DNA of 64,000 bases from Fusarium oxysporum f. sp. lycopersici 4287 (Eukaryota; Ascomycota; Sordariomycetes; Hypocreales; Nectriaceae): contig NC_030999.1 of the NCBI RefSeq assembly GCF_000149955.1, positions 715,136 through 779,135 of the forward strand, in the 5' to 3' direction. The notes under the pieces are model-generated. The model did not search any database. It was given only the letters and a program-made list of their open reading frames with translations, and was not told the origin of the DNA. Shown here one piece after another: positions 1-10,412 of the stretch (its first letter is position 1; each line of letters begins with the position of its first letter). A program made the position numbers and the translations under genes.

Positions 1-1902
1 TTCATGTGTCGTTTCGAGACTGTCTTATTGATAGAGACACAGAAAGAGACGATTGAGTTCGGGATGGATGAGCAGTTTGCTCATCTTGATGATACTTGAA
101 TACCTGGGGCTATTCCTATACCACTATCGACTTCATGATGGGATTTCCGCTGTTGTAAATGACACCCATCTACCTTGGTATCTTCCTTTCCACTGCCATT
201 TTCATATTAGCGTGGGTTTGCTGCGCGACGTTTTCTTTATCTGGTGCATAAAAACATTTTCGTGCATTGGAGGTCCAACCCGACAGTGTAGCCCTCCAAG
301 AGCATATGCAGCGATCGAGACACTGATGTGATGTATGACCGTCATGAGACCCTGGGGGTTCAAATTCTATCGTGAAACCATGAGTACTGGCAAATGCTTC
401 GATCTCCCGAATTGATGCAACTATCATTAGTTAGACAATTGGTACAAAGATAAGTGCCAAAGGAATTAATACAACCCTTCGGAGAACGGTTCCAAAAGCC
501 GGTAAGACACGGGAAAAAATATTTTGACATGATCACTAGAGGTTTGGTCAGATTATGATGCGGCTGATGTGTGGTAGATCAGGAGGTTGGGTAGGACTAG
601 AGCCGATAGATATAACTATGGAAGCGGCGAACCACGGCCGAAATGATGACACCCCCTTTCAACTGAACAAACCTCTTACATACCCCTACTCGTTGGCTAG
701 CTGGGAGGGGGTGTCAACTAAGCAAGCTCGAGTAAAGCCCAGTGGTGGCGGTGCATGCTATTCAAAACCGCCATATGGAATTACTGTCAATGGAGATATG
801 CCAAGATTATTCCACTGCAGAAGCAGCCAAATATGGAAAATTATTCACAAGAATGTTGAGTTTGGGAAAGGTGATGAACAATGGTTCAATTCAATAGAAT
901 TGATCCTAGACAAGGTTCAATATGAATACAACATGATGATGGGGACCGGGCTGTGCCAGGGATGAATTGTGGCCGTTTGTATTTTGGGATTTGGGCAGTG
1001 TCGGTATGCCTGAACAGGCTGTCCACAAATTAAAACGCGAATTAGCATGGGTAGAGGAGGGAGTACAAGTCAGTGAGAAGATTCAGGACCAACACCTGCG
1101 GGGAACGTGGACCTGACACCCTCAGTCACCTACTTTACTATTACCAGGCTGATATTTGACCCCAACGAGCTTCCCCCGATAAATCCAGTAGGCAAATTCG
1201 ACCTGCGGTTCAAAGCCACCAGCACATTTTTCGGCCAAATTAAATTACGTTATATACTTACGATTGCAGTGGTTACATCACTTGGTCTTTGGTACATATC
1301 TCTCATGATCGCCTCAGACATTGGCACTGCGGTCATTAGGGAGCTGCCACTCGGCTGAAAGCTTATCGACAATCTGGAGAGAAGAGTCGTGGTTAGAAGG
1401 AATTCCGCGACGGTGGTAGGGCTCGACTATATCGATGATAGTGGCTTTTGTGTGTATCAGTCCAAGACAATTGAAGCCCAGCAATTCAAAATAATGTTGG
1501 TGAGAGACCAGGCTGCGGGGTAGAATGTTGGGAGGAACATGTGTGAATTGCAGCGTCAACATGAAGAATGCCTTGTAAGGCGCATCTGCTCGGCATGGCC
1601 TCAAGCCCCTCCTCTCCTCGTTGAACCTCACGAATCCAGACACCTACTCTTCTATTATTAATCTTCGTGTACCCCGCATCTTTGCCTATCCCCCCTGTTC
1701 GCCCTCACATGTGTTTCTATCTATGGCCTATTTCCATGCGTCTCTATTTCATAGCGATTAACCTTCCCTTTTTCCTGAACGCGTGTCCTGGGCTGCTTTT
1801 ATTATCGAGACCCTTTATCGTAGCTTGATCTGAAACTTTTATCCAACACTACTTTCTAATTGATTTCATCCAACGGCCGGTCGAAATCAACCGCATTTCG
1901 CT
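1..1902. other. no recognisable gene
   Basis: Short open frames occur on both strands, the longest being 555-965 on the plus strand, but none has a recognisable motif, a plausible start context or convincing introns. A short inverted repeat, GACACCCCC near 649 and GGGGGTGTC near 712, is the only local structure seen. The stretch may be decayed intergenic or transposon sequence. Confidence 0.5.
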
Positions 1903-2103
1903 ATGGAACTCCAGGATCTCTTTCACTACGGCCATTCTTGGCGTATCATTGTTTGCAAATGGTGTGACGTATCGCAAACTAACATCCCCGGCACGTCCAA
2001 CAACAGCATAACCCAATACGTGCATATTAGACCGCAGCTATCAAGCTATTTGAGCGAAGCCTTGACCATCTGCCTCTTGTACGAGACCCCGATGGGATCT
2101 CCA
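1903..2103 (+). pseudogene. 5' relic of an orphan fungal CxxC protein
   Basis: A short frame starts with ATG and begins MELQDLFHYGHSWRI, followed by VCKWC. This looks like the N-terminus of a dispersed fungal orphan family whose members start with an aromatic-rich segment and a CxxC half-finger. That family assignment is from memory of the pattern and is weak. The frame runs to the first base of a degenerate LTR at 2104 and has no continuation beyond it, so the gene appears truncated there. No second zinc-ligand pair is visible. Confidence 0.3.
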
Positions 2104-2229
2104 TGTTAAAACAAAAATGGGTTGGTTGTGTTGTTCTTAGTTCTACGCTACATATACCTGAGAGGACCACCGCTCCTTACATAGTATCCACATCGCAGCC
2201 ACCAGCACCTTAGTCACATGGTCTCAACA
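2104..2229 (-). repeat. degenerate solo LTR, Copia-2 family
   Basis: The stretch starts TGTTAAAACAAAAATGGGTT and ends GGTCTCAACA. It aligns along its length with the 135-bp LTRs at 16726 and 22609, with many substitutions and a short deletion. The flanks CTCCA and GTGGG do not match, so either the target duplication has decayed or the LTR marks a rearrangement. Orientation follows Copia-2, which is on the minus strand. Confidence 0.7.
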
Positions 2230-2300
2230 GTGGGGTCGCGCAGGCCCTACGAAGGCCAGGGGATGATCGATTCTGAGACCCCCAGATCGATAGATGTAGC

Positions 2301-2756
2301 TCAGGTGGTCTTGTCGCGAAAAACAAAAAGTTCCCGCCTCCACCCAAACCACCTTGACATTCTCTTGCCCATGATCCGTAACAGAACTGGATCGATCTTG
2401 TCAACAGGATGTGGCTTGTGAAAGACGATCCTGCCTCCCTCCCTGGACAACTGCTTAAACGCCACTGCCGAGCCGCTGTTGTTCCTCGCAGTAAATCCCG
2501 CATCAATCATGGCATGAACAAATCGATCCCACAACACGTCCTTCACAACCTCATCTCTGTCGGGAAACATAAGTTGAAAGACCCCCAACGATTGCCTCGT
2601 TACTTCAATGGCGGTACCTTTGGTCAACTCGGTGGGTTCTCCGTGAGCACTTGGAGCATTGTCCCGTAGCTCTATTATATCACCGGGAGAAGCACCTTGC
2701 TCTCCCCATGTTTTAGCTTTTTCGCGGCGTGTAACTATCTTGGACGACCGAGACAT
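2301..2756 (-). pseudogene. C-terminal fragment of a conserved fungal protein of unknown function
   Basis: A 151-codon open frame. It contains the segments DRFVHAMIDAGFTAR, GGRIVFHKPHP and RMSRWFGWRREL. I recognise this pattern as the C-terminal region of a widespread fungal hypothetical protein with no assigned function. The N-terminal part is missing: upstream the frame runs directly into a NACHT fragment in another frame. The ATG at its start is probably internal to the ancestral protein, so this is read as a relic rather than a small gene. Confidence 0.4.
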
Positions 2757-3300
2757 GAGTCGTTAACAAATTGGCAGAGAGTCGCGGCGAAAATAAATAC
2801 AGGTACCGCCGCCTTTGTAATTTTCTCGAGGTTGGCTTCCCCCGGCCAGTCCACTGGTAGTCTCAGCTCTTCTACTACCTCTTTGTTGAATCGGTTGCGA
2901 ATATTGGTGAACTCATAGTGGAGAAAGACAGATATGTCGTGCTCAATGATCGATTGTGGAATTTTGTGCAATATCAGGTCTTGATGGGTATCGCCGATGG
3001 CGGAAAAGCCAAGACGTACAGGAAGTTCGGGTCTGCTATTAACAAGCACTCGAACACGTAAAGAACCCGCGGACAGTAGGGTGGAGAAGAGTTTGAGAAG
3101 GGGCTTAATGTCAGCATCCTTCTCGCACTCATCTAACGCATCAATGACAACAAACAACGCCCGAGAGGATGGCGTTGTCGCTGCTTTCATCAGTGGCTCA
3201 CTTCCACTTGGTCTTTGAACAGTGAAGAGGACCGCCCCCAGGACTCTGCGATCTATGCTCCATTGCGCTTTTGTTATTTTTCTGTCATCGAAGATATTGC
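2735..3300 (-). pseudogene. NACHT NTPase fragment (NLR-like relic)
   Basis: The frame encodes a NACHT core. The Walker B motif is ALFVVIDALDECE, followed by a sensor-like RVRVLVNSRPE and a helical segment. Upstream the same frame stays open through VLGAVLF, the strand that normally follows the P-loop in fungal NLRs, but no Walker A lysine motif is found. The 3' side ends at CLGRPR and stop, where an unrelated fragment begins. Fungal NLRs act as STAND-type switches in heterokaryon incompatibility and innate responses. With no P-loop and no effector or repeat domain, this copy cannot be functional. Confidence 0.65.
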
Positions 3301-3783
3301 GGGCGGTATCGCGAGCTCGGTGATGCTGGTGTACTTCAGTGCCATGCGAAGGCTCTCGACCTCACGCGAAGAGGAATACCTCAAGCCTTGCTGGTTCAGC
3401 CCCATCTTAGCGAGGGTTATCTATTGTTCCCGATTTGCTCATCTTTACGTTGTAGCAATTGGCCAAACATTGTGGTATAATGTCTAAGTTGTGAGCTATA
3501 TGTGTTATTTGCAGTTGAGACCTGTGCTTGAGAACTTCAATCAGCACAGAGAGCTTAGTAGAAAAAACAATTTACCGCCTCCTAGATCTTCTGTAAAATC
3601 GGTTCAGATCCAATCGGGGGCATAGAAATTATATCTTTATTACTAAAACAGGCGTTATTGTGTTATGTCGCCTCCGTAGCTGATGAAGTTACTCCGTATG
3701 CCACATGTAAGCTCTCACACTGCTCAAATTCAACAATCAGGACTTGCTAGTTGGTCTACCTACTGTTCAAAGGATCGTCCGAA
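3301..3783. other. no recognisable gene
   Basis: Small frames only, AT-rich towards the right, ending at a solo LTR. Sequence on both sides of that LTR (to 4208) can be joined into a frame containing LPTVQRIVR, faintly like the helix-turn-helix of a Tc1-type transposase, but it stops soon after. This is not enough for a call. Confidence 0.4.
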
Positions 3784-3966
3784 TGTTGTAGTGCTAGGTG
3801 AAAATATATATTTTATGAAACTTGATTGTTCATTTATTGAGATGAGAGCTCTTCTCGGGTTTATATCTCTAGATAGTTTCATCTAGGACTTTGAACTTTA
3901 AATCTAGGACTTTCAGACTAGTAGTCTGAATCCTGAAGGGAAGGGGGATCCCCGGATTTTCCAACA
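3784..3966 (-). repeat. solo LTR, Copia-3 family
   Basis: A 183-bp sequence beginning TGTTGTAGTGCTAGG and ending GGATTTTCCAACA. It matches the 194-bp LTRs of Copia-3 with scattered differences. It is flanked by a perfect 5-bp duplication, CCGAA, at 3779-3783 and 3967-3971. That is the expected product of LTR-LTR recombination after a normal insertion. Confidence 0.9.
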
Positions 3967-4213
3967 CCGAATCCTGCCGCATCATGCACTTTTCGTCCGT
4001 GCCAAACGTGGTCAGCCAGATTTCCCCGGCATTTTGCCGCTCCAAGCGCCATCGGTCGTCAAAACATGGTCCGTGCTGCACTATTGGTTTTGTTGACGCC
4101 ATCGCTGAGTGAACTTTTCTTCTCGGAAGTAGCACCACGCTTGTATTTATCGCGATACCCTTCCTCTTAAACTTTTATTGTGTCCTTGCGTTCAAAGATA
4201 TTGGATCACTTTC

Positions 4214-4365
4214 TGTTGGAGATCACAAATGTGAGACGACCAAGTCGGTGGCAAGGTGTGGAACAAGGTGGAACATTCCACGGAGGTGGTGCCTGTACAT
4301 AAACAGTAGCTCTCCTACTGCATCTTTTGAATGAATTAAGAAACATGGATCTTCCCATTTCAACA
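4214..4365 (+). repeat. Copia-1 5' LTR
   Basis: 152 bp, TGTTGGAGATC...CATTTCAACA, preceded by the CTTTC target duplication. It should hold the promoter for the genomic RNA. No clear TATA element was identified. Confidence 0.95.
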
Positions 4366-4380
4366 GGTTATGAGCCCGGG
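4366..4380 (+). other. Copia-1 primer-binding site (initiator tRNA-Met anticodon arm)
   Basis: GGTTATGAGCCCGGG abuts the 5' LTR. Its complement CCCGGGCTCATAACC contains GGGCTCATAACC, the anticodon stem-loop sequence (anticodon CAU) of eukaryotic initiator tRNA-Met. This is the priming mode known from Drosophila copia, which uses a half-tRNA rather than the tRNA 3' end. The same site follows the 5' LTRs of Copia-2 and Copia-3. Confidence 0.85.
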
Positions 4381-4931
4381 AGGCTAAACTAAATCTAAAG
4401 CTGAGTCTCCTACCTAATCATCCATCCCTTACTCACAAGGACCTTACAGTCCCTTCCACTGCAGCGGAGACTCAACAGCGGTCTTGGACCCTGCCAGAAT
4501 TATGGCCCTTCATCCTGCTGTCTCTTGAACGAAGAACCCGGTACTTGATCATTTTCCAATCTCGATGCTTTCTTCCCTTTATCACACAGTCAGATGGAAA
4601 TGACCTGCAGAAAAGCTCTTGATTTTTCTATCTAGGCTGTTGTGTTGAACTTGCTTTTTGGGAAACACAGATCACACCAACCTCTGACTGGAAGTCCGGA
4701 CTTCCGGGCTGCCGGTCTAAACAGCCTGTCTGAACAGCTGGAAGACCTTCCTTCCGGTTTCATCAAATGTATGACCTTTTGCTCTGTTGGATGTGGCACG
4801 CCTCTGCAAGGTTTCCACCACCTAGCGTGTCTGCGGGTGCTATCTATAAGAAGCACGTCCTAGACTTCCTGGCTTACCTCTACCTTCATCGAAAACAAGC
4901 CAACAACATCAACACATTACATTACTTCAAT

Positions 4932-7900
4932 ATGTCAGACGGCAAAGACTCGAATCTGAGCGGAAATCTTTCCGGAGTTGCCAAGCTTGAATCCTCTGAA
5001 GGCTGGATCAACTGGAACGAGGAAATCCGAGACCTACTGGCCCTGTCTGGTTATGACGATCTCCTGGTGAGAAAACGAGACCCACCGGTGCAAGGCAATC
5101 TCTCGGACGTCGACTTCGAAGAAAAGCTAGATGCTTGGCACCAGAGACAAGCACGGGCGTGCGGAGCAGTTCGATATCGGCTTGGTTTCCGTCCCAGACA
5201 GGAAGTCCAAGGTCTCAATAACTTAGCGAACATCCTTAAAACGCTGGAGCAGCACTTCAAACCAAAGGGTAGCAGCGTATTCCACGACCTCCAGCAAAAC
5301 TTCGATCGGCTCACTCTGGGCAACTGCGAAAGTGTATCCGACTTCTCTCGGCAATTACGAAAGACCCGAGACCAAGTCCTTCAACTAGACGAAACTAGTC
5401 AGATTGGACAGCCACAACTAATAGACAAGTTTCTCAATGGACTTGGACCCAAGTATCAAGTATTCCTCACTGTATTTCTTCAGAGCCACAGCCTGCTACC
5501 CGAACGGAACCTCGAAGGCATCGTCACCAAGGCAGCTACTACTATCGAAGAAGCTACTAGAGCTGCTGAGCAGGAGGAACATAGTCAGCGGATGCAACAA
5601 CAGGACCAAGACCAAGAGACAATCAAGCACGCTGCTATGGTCGCTGCCTTCAAGGAGCAAAATTTCACGAGCTGTAGCTACTGCAAGAAGCTTGGGCATA
5701 CCTCAGATGCCTGCTGGTTACTTCACCCAGAGCTTAAGAAACGCCTGAACGATAAGCGATTCAGGAGAAAGCAGCGCCAAGATCATCCAAGAACCAACAA
5801 CCGAACCAGAAACGCGGACGAGGACGAAGTTACAAATGCTCTTGCCATCCATGCCGAACCCGTCATACAGCTGATGGCATACCAGGGTCAAAGGTTGAGC
5901 GATTTACTCGAGAAAGTACACGTGTTGGATAGCGGAGCTTCGATGCACACCTTTTGCAAAAGGGAAAACTTCAGCACCCTTCACCCCTGGAGCGGCGGAC
6001 AGACAGTTGGAATCGGCGAGACACAAATCACCCCTCAGGGTCTGGGAAACTATATCCTGCGGCTGAAAGGGCTTGACGGTCCGCGACACCTGGCGCTCGA
6101 CAACTCAGTATACTCCCCAGAAGGGCGTGTCAACCTTGTTTCGATATCTGCCTTAACAAGGAAGGGGGCAAAAATCTCTTTCGGCGACAACCAAGCCAGG
6201 GTGGCATACGACAATCAAGTAATCCTGACAGCCACTGTACGATCAGGGATCTATGTTGTGGACCAACCAGACGAAGCGATCAACGCAGCCTTGGCGTCAC
6301 TTGTTATTAGCGACCCCGAACTTCAAATATGGCACGAAAGACTCGGACATCTAAGCGAGAACGGAATCAAGGCCCTGAGGGGAATGGCGCACGGTATTCA
6401 TCCGATTCTACGCGGAGAAAATTGCGAACCTTGCATAGTTGGAAAACAGAAAGAGCGCCCACACCAAAAGTCAATCCGGAAAGGGACGTGCCCGCTAGAA
6501 TGCGTCCATGCAGACATTGCAGGGCCGTTTCCAGACACTGCCTATGACGGCTCGCGATATTGGGTTGTCTTCGTCGACGACTTTACCCGCATGGGCTGGG
6601 CATACGCGGTCAGGGAAAAGTCTGAGTTCACAAGGTGCTTCAAATATTTCCTCGACACGTATGAGAGGCCGGAACGTCGGTGCCATTACCTTCACGTTGA
6701 CCAGGGTGGCGAAAACCGCAGTGACCAGCTATGCATCTTCTGCGACAACAAGGGCATCAGCATCTACTATACTGCGACCGATCAGCATGAGCAGAATGGG
6801 ATTGCGGAGGCCTTTAATCGTGTGCTTCAAGAAAAGGTTACACCCACACTCGAGCGATCGAACCTGCCGCGAAAGCTCTGGCCCTATATCCTCTACGCGG
6901 CCGTGTATATACGGAATAGAAGCCCTAGCAAGGCCCTGAACAAGACGCCCTATGAGGCGTGGTTCGGAGACAAGCCAGACCTCTCTCATCTCCGCGTTAT
7001 TGGTGCAAATGGATGGGCCATATTGCCATCCGCCAAGAGACAAAAGCTACGTGCAAAGACGATTCAGTGTCGACTTCTTGGATATCAAGGCTCCAGTAAC
7101 TACATTGTTGTAGACAACAATAGCCGAGTCTTCATCGCCAACAATGTCATCTTCGACGAATCCAGCTTTCACGAGGCAACAGGAACACCTACTGGATCAA
7201 AGAGAACGAGAAGCGAGGGACCTACCTTGTATCCAGAGCCAGAACCTTCACCCAAGAAAGCAGCTCCGCCACGACACGATGCCATCCCACAGGTTGAAGA
7301 GATCATGTCGGAGGATGAAACAGGCACTATTCACGTACGAACATCCGAGCCTCATCATGACTCGACCGGGCCGACAGACTGGGACGAAGAGCTCCGAGTC
7401 TCGCAGAGATCGACCAAGGCAAAGCTTCCTTCAAGATACCTGCTCTTAGGAACCAATACTCTCACAAACCTCGTGTGCGCCCACGTCAATCTTGCGGCTT
7501 CCTTGGAAGACGAGGCGGAGCCCCGAACGATAAAGGAAGCCCAAGATTCACTTCAGTGGGAGAACTGGCTCAAGGGAATGACAGCCGAGATGGACTCCAT
7601 TAAGGAGAACGGAGTCTACACCTTGGCAAAGCTGCCACCAGACCGGAAGGCACTAAGGGGGAAGTGGGTATTCAAACTCAAGAGGGGAGCTAATGGAGAA
7701 ATCCTGCGGTTCAAAGCACGCTACGTGGCCCGAGGCTTCGAGCAACAAGAAGGAATCGACTACAACGAGACGTTTGCCTCGGTCGTCAAGCCTATGACTT
7801 ACAAGGCAATTTTTGCTATAGCCGCAGCGCTTGACCTCGAGCTCGAACAAATGGATGTCAAAACTGCCTTTCTCTACGGGAATATCGACGAAGAGATCTA

Positions 7901-9068
7901 CGTTGGGCAACCAGAGGGCTTCGATGACGGAACCGGAAGAGTCTGGAAACTACGAAAAGCCTTATACGGGCTGAAGCAATCACCTAGAATATGGTACCAG
8001 ACTCTCTCTTTATTCCTCCAAGAGCAGGGATTCCAGCCTCTCGTTTCCGACATGGGTGTCTTCGTCAATGGCCAAACCTACATTGCCGTTTACGTGGACG
8101 ACTTGCTCATCGCAGGACCATCAAAAAGGGACATCAAGATGATCAAACAAAGCCTCAACCAGCGGTTCAGCATGACAGACCTGGGGCCTTGTCACTTCTA
8201 CCTAGGGATGTCCATTACTCGGAACCGCAGACAGCGGAGACTGAGCCTCTCGCAAAAGGGGTACATTGAGAAAGTCCTGAAGGAATTCGGACTATGGGAC
8301 TCCAAACCGACTGCGACCCCAGTGGCAACAGCGAAGCTAGAACCCGCCCTTGACGATGAAGACACTCACTCAGATCGCAAGCACTGGTACGCTAAAGCAA
8401 TCGGATGTCTGATGTACGCAATGCTAGGGACCAGACCAGACATTGCATTCGGCGTCTCCCTATGCAGCCGCTATCTCGCAAATCCAACTAAGGCCCAGGA
8501 AGCCGCAGTGAAGCGCATAATGAGGTACCTACGAGGAACCTTCGACTTCAAGCTCGAGTTCCGAGGGGATATTCGCCCGTTGACGGGCTACACGGACTCG
8601 GACTGGGCCGGAGACACTGAGACTAGAAGGTCCACTGCGGGATACATCTTCAACGTTGGCAGCGGTGCGATAAGCTGGGCCGCAAAGCGACAGCAATCAG
8701 TGGCGCTGTCTACCTGTGAAGCTGAATACATGGGGCAGACACAAGCAACCAAGGAAGCCATCTGGTTGCGAACCTTGCTAAAAGAACTACTGGGAGGTCT
8801 AAACGCCACAGACCAAATCGCTGCCACAATTATCTACGGAGACAACCAAGGGGCAATTGCAATGACTAAGAACCCCCAATACCACTCCCGCACAAAGCAC
8901 ATTGCGATTCAGGAGCACTTTGTGCGAGAAAAGACGGCCAGCGGAGAAGTTGAGATGAACTATATCCCGACCGACAAACAAGTGGCTGATGGACTCACAA
9001 AAGCACTTCCCAAGGATCGTTTTCAGTTGTTCCGGAAGGCTCTGGGAGTTGTCGGATCGGACGAGTAA
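4932..9068 (+). CDS. Copia-1 gag-pol polyprotein
   Basis: A 1378-aa polyprotein. The start is taken at the ATG of MSDGKDSNLSG. The frame stays open about 55 codons upstream, but that part lies in the leader. In order: gag with zinc knuckle CSYCKKLGHTSDACW near residue 246; aspartic protease HVLDSGASMHTF near 329; integrase zinc motif from LWHERLGHL (about 466) to CEPC (about 498), then catalytic HADIAG (about 526), HVDQGGENR (about 588) and EQNGIAEAFNR (about 620); reverse transcriptase ending in YVDDLLIAG near 1053; RNase H GYTDSDWAGD near 1218; C-terminal KQVADGLTKAL. All catalytic residues are present and there are no stops. Gag and Pol share one frame, so their ratio must be set another way, for example by processing. 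Confidence 0.95.
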   Translation: MSDGKDSNLSGNLSGVAKLESSEGWINWNEEIRDLLALSGYDDLLVRKRDPPVQGNLSDVDFEEKLDAWHQRQARACGAVRYRLGFRPRQEVQGLNNLANILKTLEQHFKPKGSSVFHDLQQNFDRLTLGNCESVSDFSRQLRKTRDQVLQLDETSQIGQPQLIDKFLNGLGPKYQVFLTVFLQSHSLLPERNLEGIVTKAATTIEEATRAAEQEEHSQRMQQQDQDQETIKHAAMVAAFKEQNFTSCSYCKKLGHTSDACWLLHPELKKRLNDKRFRRKQRQDHPRTNNRTRNADEDEVTNALAIHAEPVIQLMAYQGQRLSDLLEKVHVLDSGASMHTFCKRENFSTLHPWSGGQTVGIGETQITPQGLGNYILRLKGLDGPRHLALDNSVYSPEGRVNLVSISALTRKGAKISFGDNQARVAYDNQVILTATVRSGIYVVDQPDEAINAALASLVISDPELQIWHERLGHLSENGIKALRGMAHGIHPILRGENCEPCIVGKQKERPHQKSIRKGTCPLECVHADIAGPFPDTAYDGSRYWVVFVDDFTRMGWAYAVREKSEFTRCFKYFLDTYERPERRCHYLHVDQGGENRSDQLCIFCDNKGISIYYTATDQHEQNGIAEAFNRVLQEKVTPTLERSNLPRKLWPYILYAAVYIRNRSPSKALNKTPYEAWFGDKPDLSHLRVIGANGWAILPSAKRQKLRAKTIQCRLLGYQGSSNYIVVDNNSRVFIANNVIFDESSFHEATGTPTGSKRTRSEGPTLYPEPEPSPKKAAPPRHDAIPQVEEIMSEDETGTIHVRTSEPHHDSTGPTDWDEELRVSQRSTKAKLPSRYLLLGTNTLTNLVCAHVNLAASLEDEAEPRTIKEAQDSLQWENWLKGMTAEMDSIKENGVYTLAKLPPDRKALRGKWVFKLKRGANGEILRFKARYVARGFEQQEGIDYNETFASVVKPMTYKAIFAIAAALDLELEQMDVKTAFLYGNIDEEIYVGQPEGFDDGTGRVWKLRKALYGLKQSPRIWYQTLSLFLQEQGFQPLVSDMGVFVNGQTYIAVYVDDLLIAGPSKRDIKMIKQSLNQRFSMTDLGPCHFYLGMSITRNRRQRRLSLSQKGYIEKVLKEFGLWDSKPTATPVATAKLEPALDDEDTHSDRKHWYAKAIGCLMYAMLGTRPDIAFGVSLCSRYLANPTKAQEAAVKRIMRYLRGTFDFKLEFRGDIRPLTGYTDSDWAGDTETRRSTAGYIFNVGSGAISWAAKRQQSVALSTCEAEYMGQTQATKEAIWLRTLLKELLGGLNATDQIAATIIYGDNQGAIAMTKNPQYHSRTKHIAIQEHFVREKTASGEVEMNYIPTDKQVADGLTKALPKDRFQLFRKALGVVGSDE

Positions 9069-9300
9069 AACTATTCGGGCCCGAAAGGGGATCCACGCTA
9101 CGAAGCTGTGCGATCTCTGGAATACATTCAACAGATGTTACCCTTAGCCCACTGCGCGAGGATCCAGTGGGAGTCTACCGCCCGATTATCACAAACAATG
9201 GCAGCTCGTCCAACCCTCACTACAACTACCGCTAGAAGGTCAACAGTGACCTGGCCGCATGGGTTGCAATTCCTGACCGGACCAAGACTCCTAAAGGTCT

Positions 9301-9553
9301 GGCAAAAGACGACTCGAAGGCTATGGGGGCTGTATACAGCGGACCAAAGCCGGGAAGGAAAGCTGCATGGGTTGCAAGTCCCGAACTGGATCATGGACCT
9401 TGGTACTGCTAGCAGCCGCAGTATTGCCAACGAGCACCAAGGACAGGAGGCTGCTAACACGGCCGAGAGCGCTGCTAACACGGCGTAATGGATCCGGCAA
9501 AAGATGAACTCAAAGGCCCGGGGGCTGTATTCAGTGGACTGAGGCCGGGAAGT
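9301..9553 (+). repeat. direct repeats in the Copia-1 3' untranslated region
   Basis: A 57-bp segment at 9301-9357 recurs, diverged, at about 9496-9553; both end with GGCCGGGAAG or AGCCGGGAAG. A shorter GCATGGGTTGCAA repeat occurs near 9258 and 9364. These lie between the pol stop and the 3' LTR. An antisense frame across this region has no features of a gene. Confidence 0.7.
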
Positions 9554-9778
9554 ATGAGAAGCGCATACAGCGCTCATCGAGGATGGCACAGATATGGGCT
9601 GCAGTGGGAGCCTTGTCATATCTAAGACAATATTCCCTACGCGCCCAGGACTGCGTCGAGCCTTGACGCGTTCAGCAACACTCTTTCCTCTTTCACCCAC
9701 GAAGGTGTTTTAAGGTTTTAATGAGGTTGCTGAGATCTTAGATAAGTCCAGGTACCCACAGTCTTGCTCGAGTGGGAG

Positions 9779-9930
9779 TGTTGGAGATCACAAATGTGAG
9801 ACGACCAAGTCGGTGGCAAGGTGTGGAACAAGGTGGAACATTCCACGGAGGTGGTGCCTGTACATAAACAGTAGCTCTCCTACTGCATCTTTTGAATGAA
9901 TTAAGAAACATGGATCTTCCCATTTCAACA
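9779..9930 (+). repeat. Copia-1 3' LTR
   Basis: 152 bp, apparently identical to the 5' LTR, preceded by the purine tract AGTGGGAG (9771-9778) and followed by the target duplication CTTTC (9931-9935). Confidence 0.95.
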
Positions 9931-10122
9931 CTTTCGTGCAGCAGCCCATGTGTGCGTCAGAAATCATAAACGTAGTGATGGCAGTGCATGACCAAGATCG
10001 TGCTCACAACGTGGAAAGGAGTGTAGCCAACGACAACCGGGGTTATGGGAGCGAAAGGCAAAAGCTGGGGGACACAAAAAATATATGGCTTCAAGACACA
10101 GCACGGAAGAACGTTCAGGATA
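9931..10122 (+). repeat. right flank of Copia-1, duplicated at 12909-13100
   Basis: This 192-bp non-transposon flank recurs after the second Copia-1 copy with about two differences (for example CAGCAGCCCATG against CAGCAGCGCATG). The two copies diverge sharply after GTTCAGGATA, at 10122 and 13100. A shared flank means one insertion was later duplicated, or one locus was assembled twice. Confidence 0.85.
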
Positions 10123-10219
10123 AGCATAATCTTGACGGCCTCAGGAGACAACTGCGTTAGTAATTAATCTAGTTGTATGCTTTAAGTAACGAAAAAAATA
10201 AAAATAAAAATAAGAATGT

Positions 10220-10402
10220 TCAATCAACACATTTGCTGCTGCTCTTCACATTCACTATAACCTTTGAGCACGCTTAGTGCGATGCCATCACTCTTGATAA
10301 ACATTCACGTAAGAGTGGACAGGGTCAAACGACAGTTTAGGGTACAGGACGATTTATAAATAGAAGTGTAGGGTGATTGACTGTAGATCTGCTAGCAAGG
10401 CG
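10220..10402 (-). repeat. SINE-like dispersed repeat, copy A
   Basis: About 180 bp, the reverse complement of the repeat at 33421-33602 with scattered mismatches. Read on the minus strand it starts GCCTTGCTAGCAGATC, ends with CAAATGTGTTGATTG, and is followed by a simple-sequence tail built from TATTTT units (10189-10214 on the plus strand). The variable tails in the three copies suggest retroposition. No clear pol III A or B box was found. Confidence 0.7.
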
Positions 10403-10412
10403 CTCTCGCGAC

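Larger units (their letters stand above)
4214..9930 (+). mobile_element. Copia-1: complete Ty1/copia retrotransposon
   Basis: A full-length 5717-bp element. The 152-bp LTRs (4214-4365 and 9779-9930) look identical by eye and follow the TG...CA rule. A 5-bp target duplication, CTTTC, lies at 4209-4213 and 9931-9935. A primer-binding site follows the 5' LTR directly, a purine run (AGTGGGAG) precedes the 3' LTR, and a single long gag-pol frame lies between. Domain order is protease, integrase, reverse transcriptase, RNase H, which places it in Ty1/copia. Identical LTRs and an open frame suggest very recent insertion and possible activity. A partial second copy lies at 10990-12908. Confidence 0.96.

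Noticed and set aside
648..720. Short inverted repeat GACACCCCC/GGGGGTGTC as transposon ends
   Set aside because: Only about 10-12 bp, 60 bp apart, with no target duplication or internal element.
4767..4931. Upstream extension of the Copia-1 polyprotein by 55 codons
   Set aside because: Leader sequence with hydrophobic, non-gag composition; the ATG at 4932 gives a typical gag start.
9128..9700. 190-codon minus-strand frame (repeated at 12106-12678) in the Copia-1 3' region
   Set aside because: It lies antisense over the 3' untranslated repeats of the retrotransposon, has no motif, and its duplication only reflects the Copia-1 copy.
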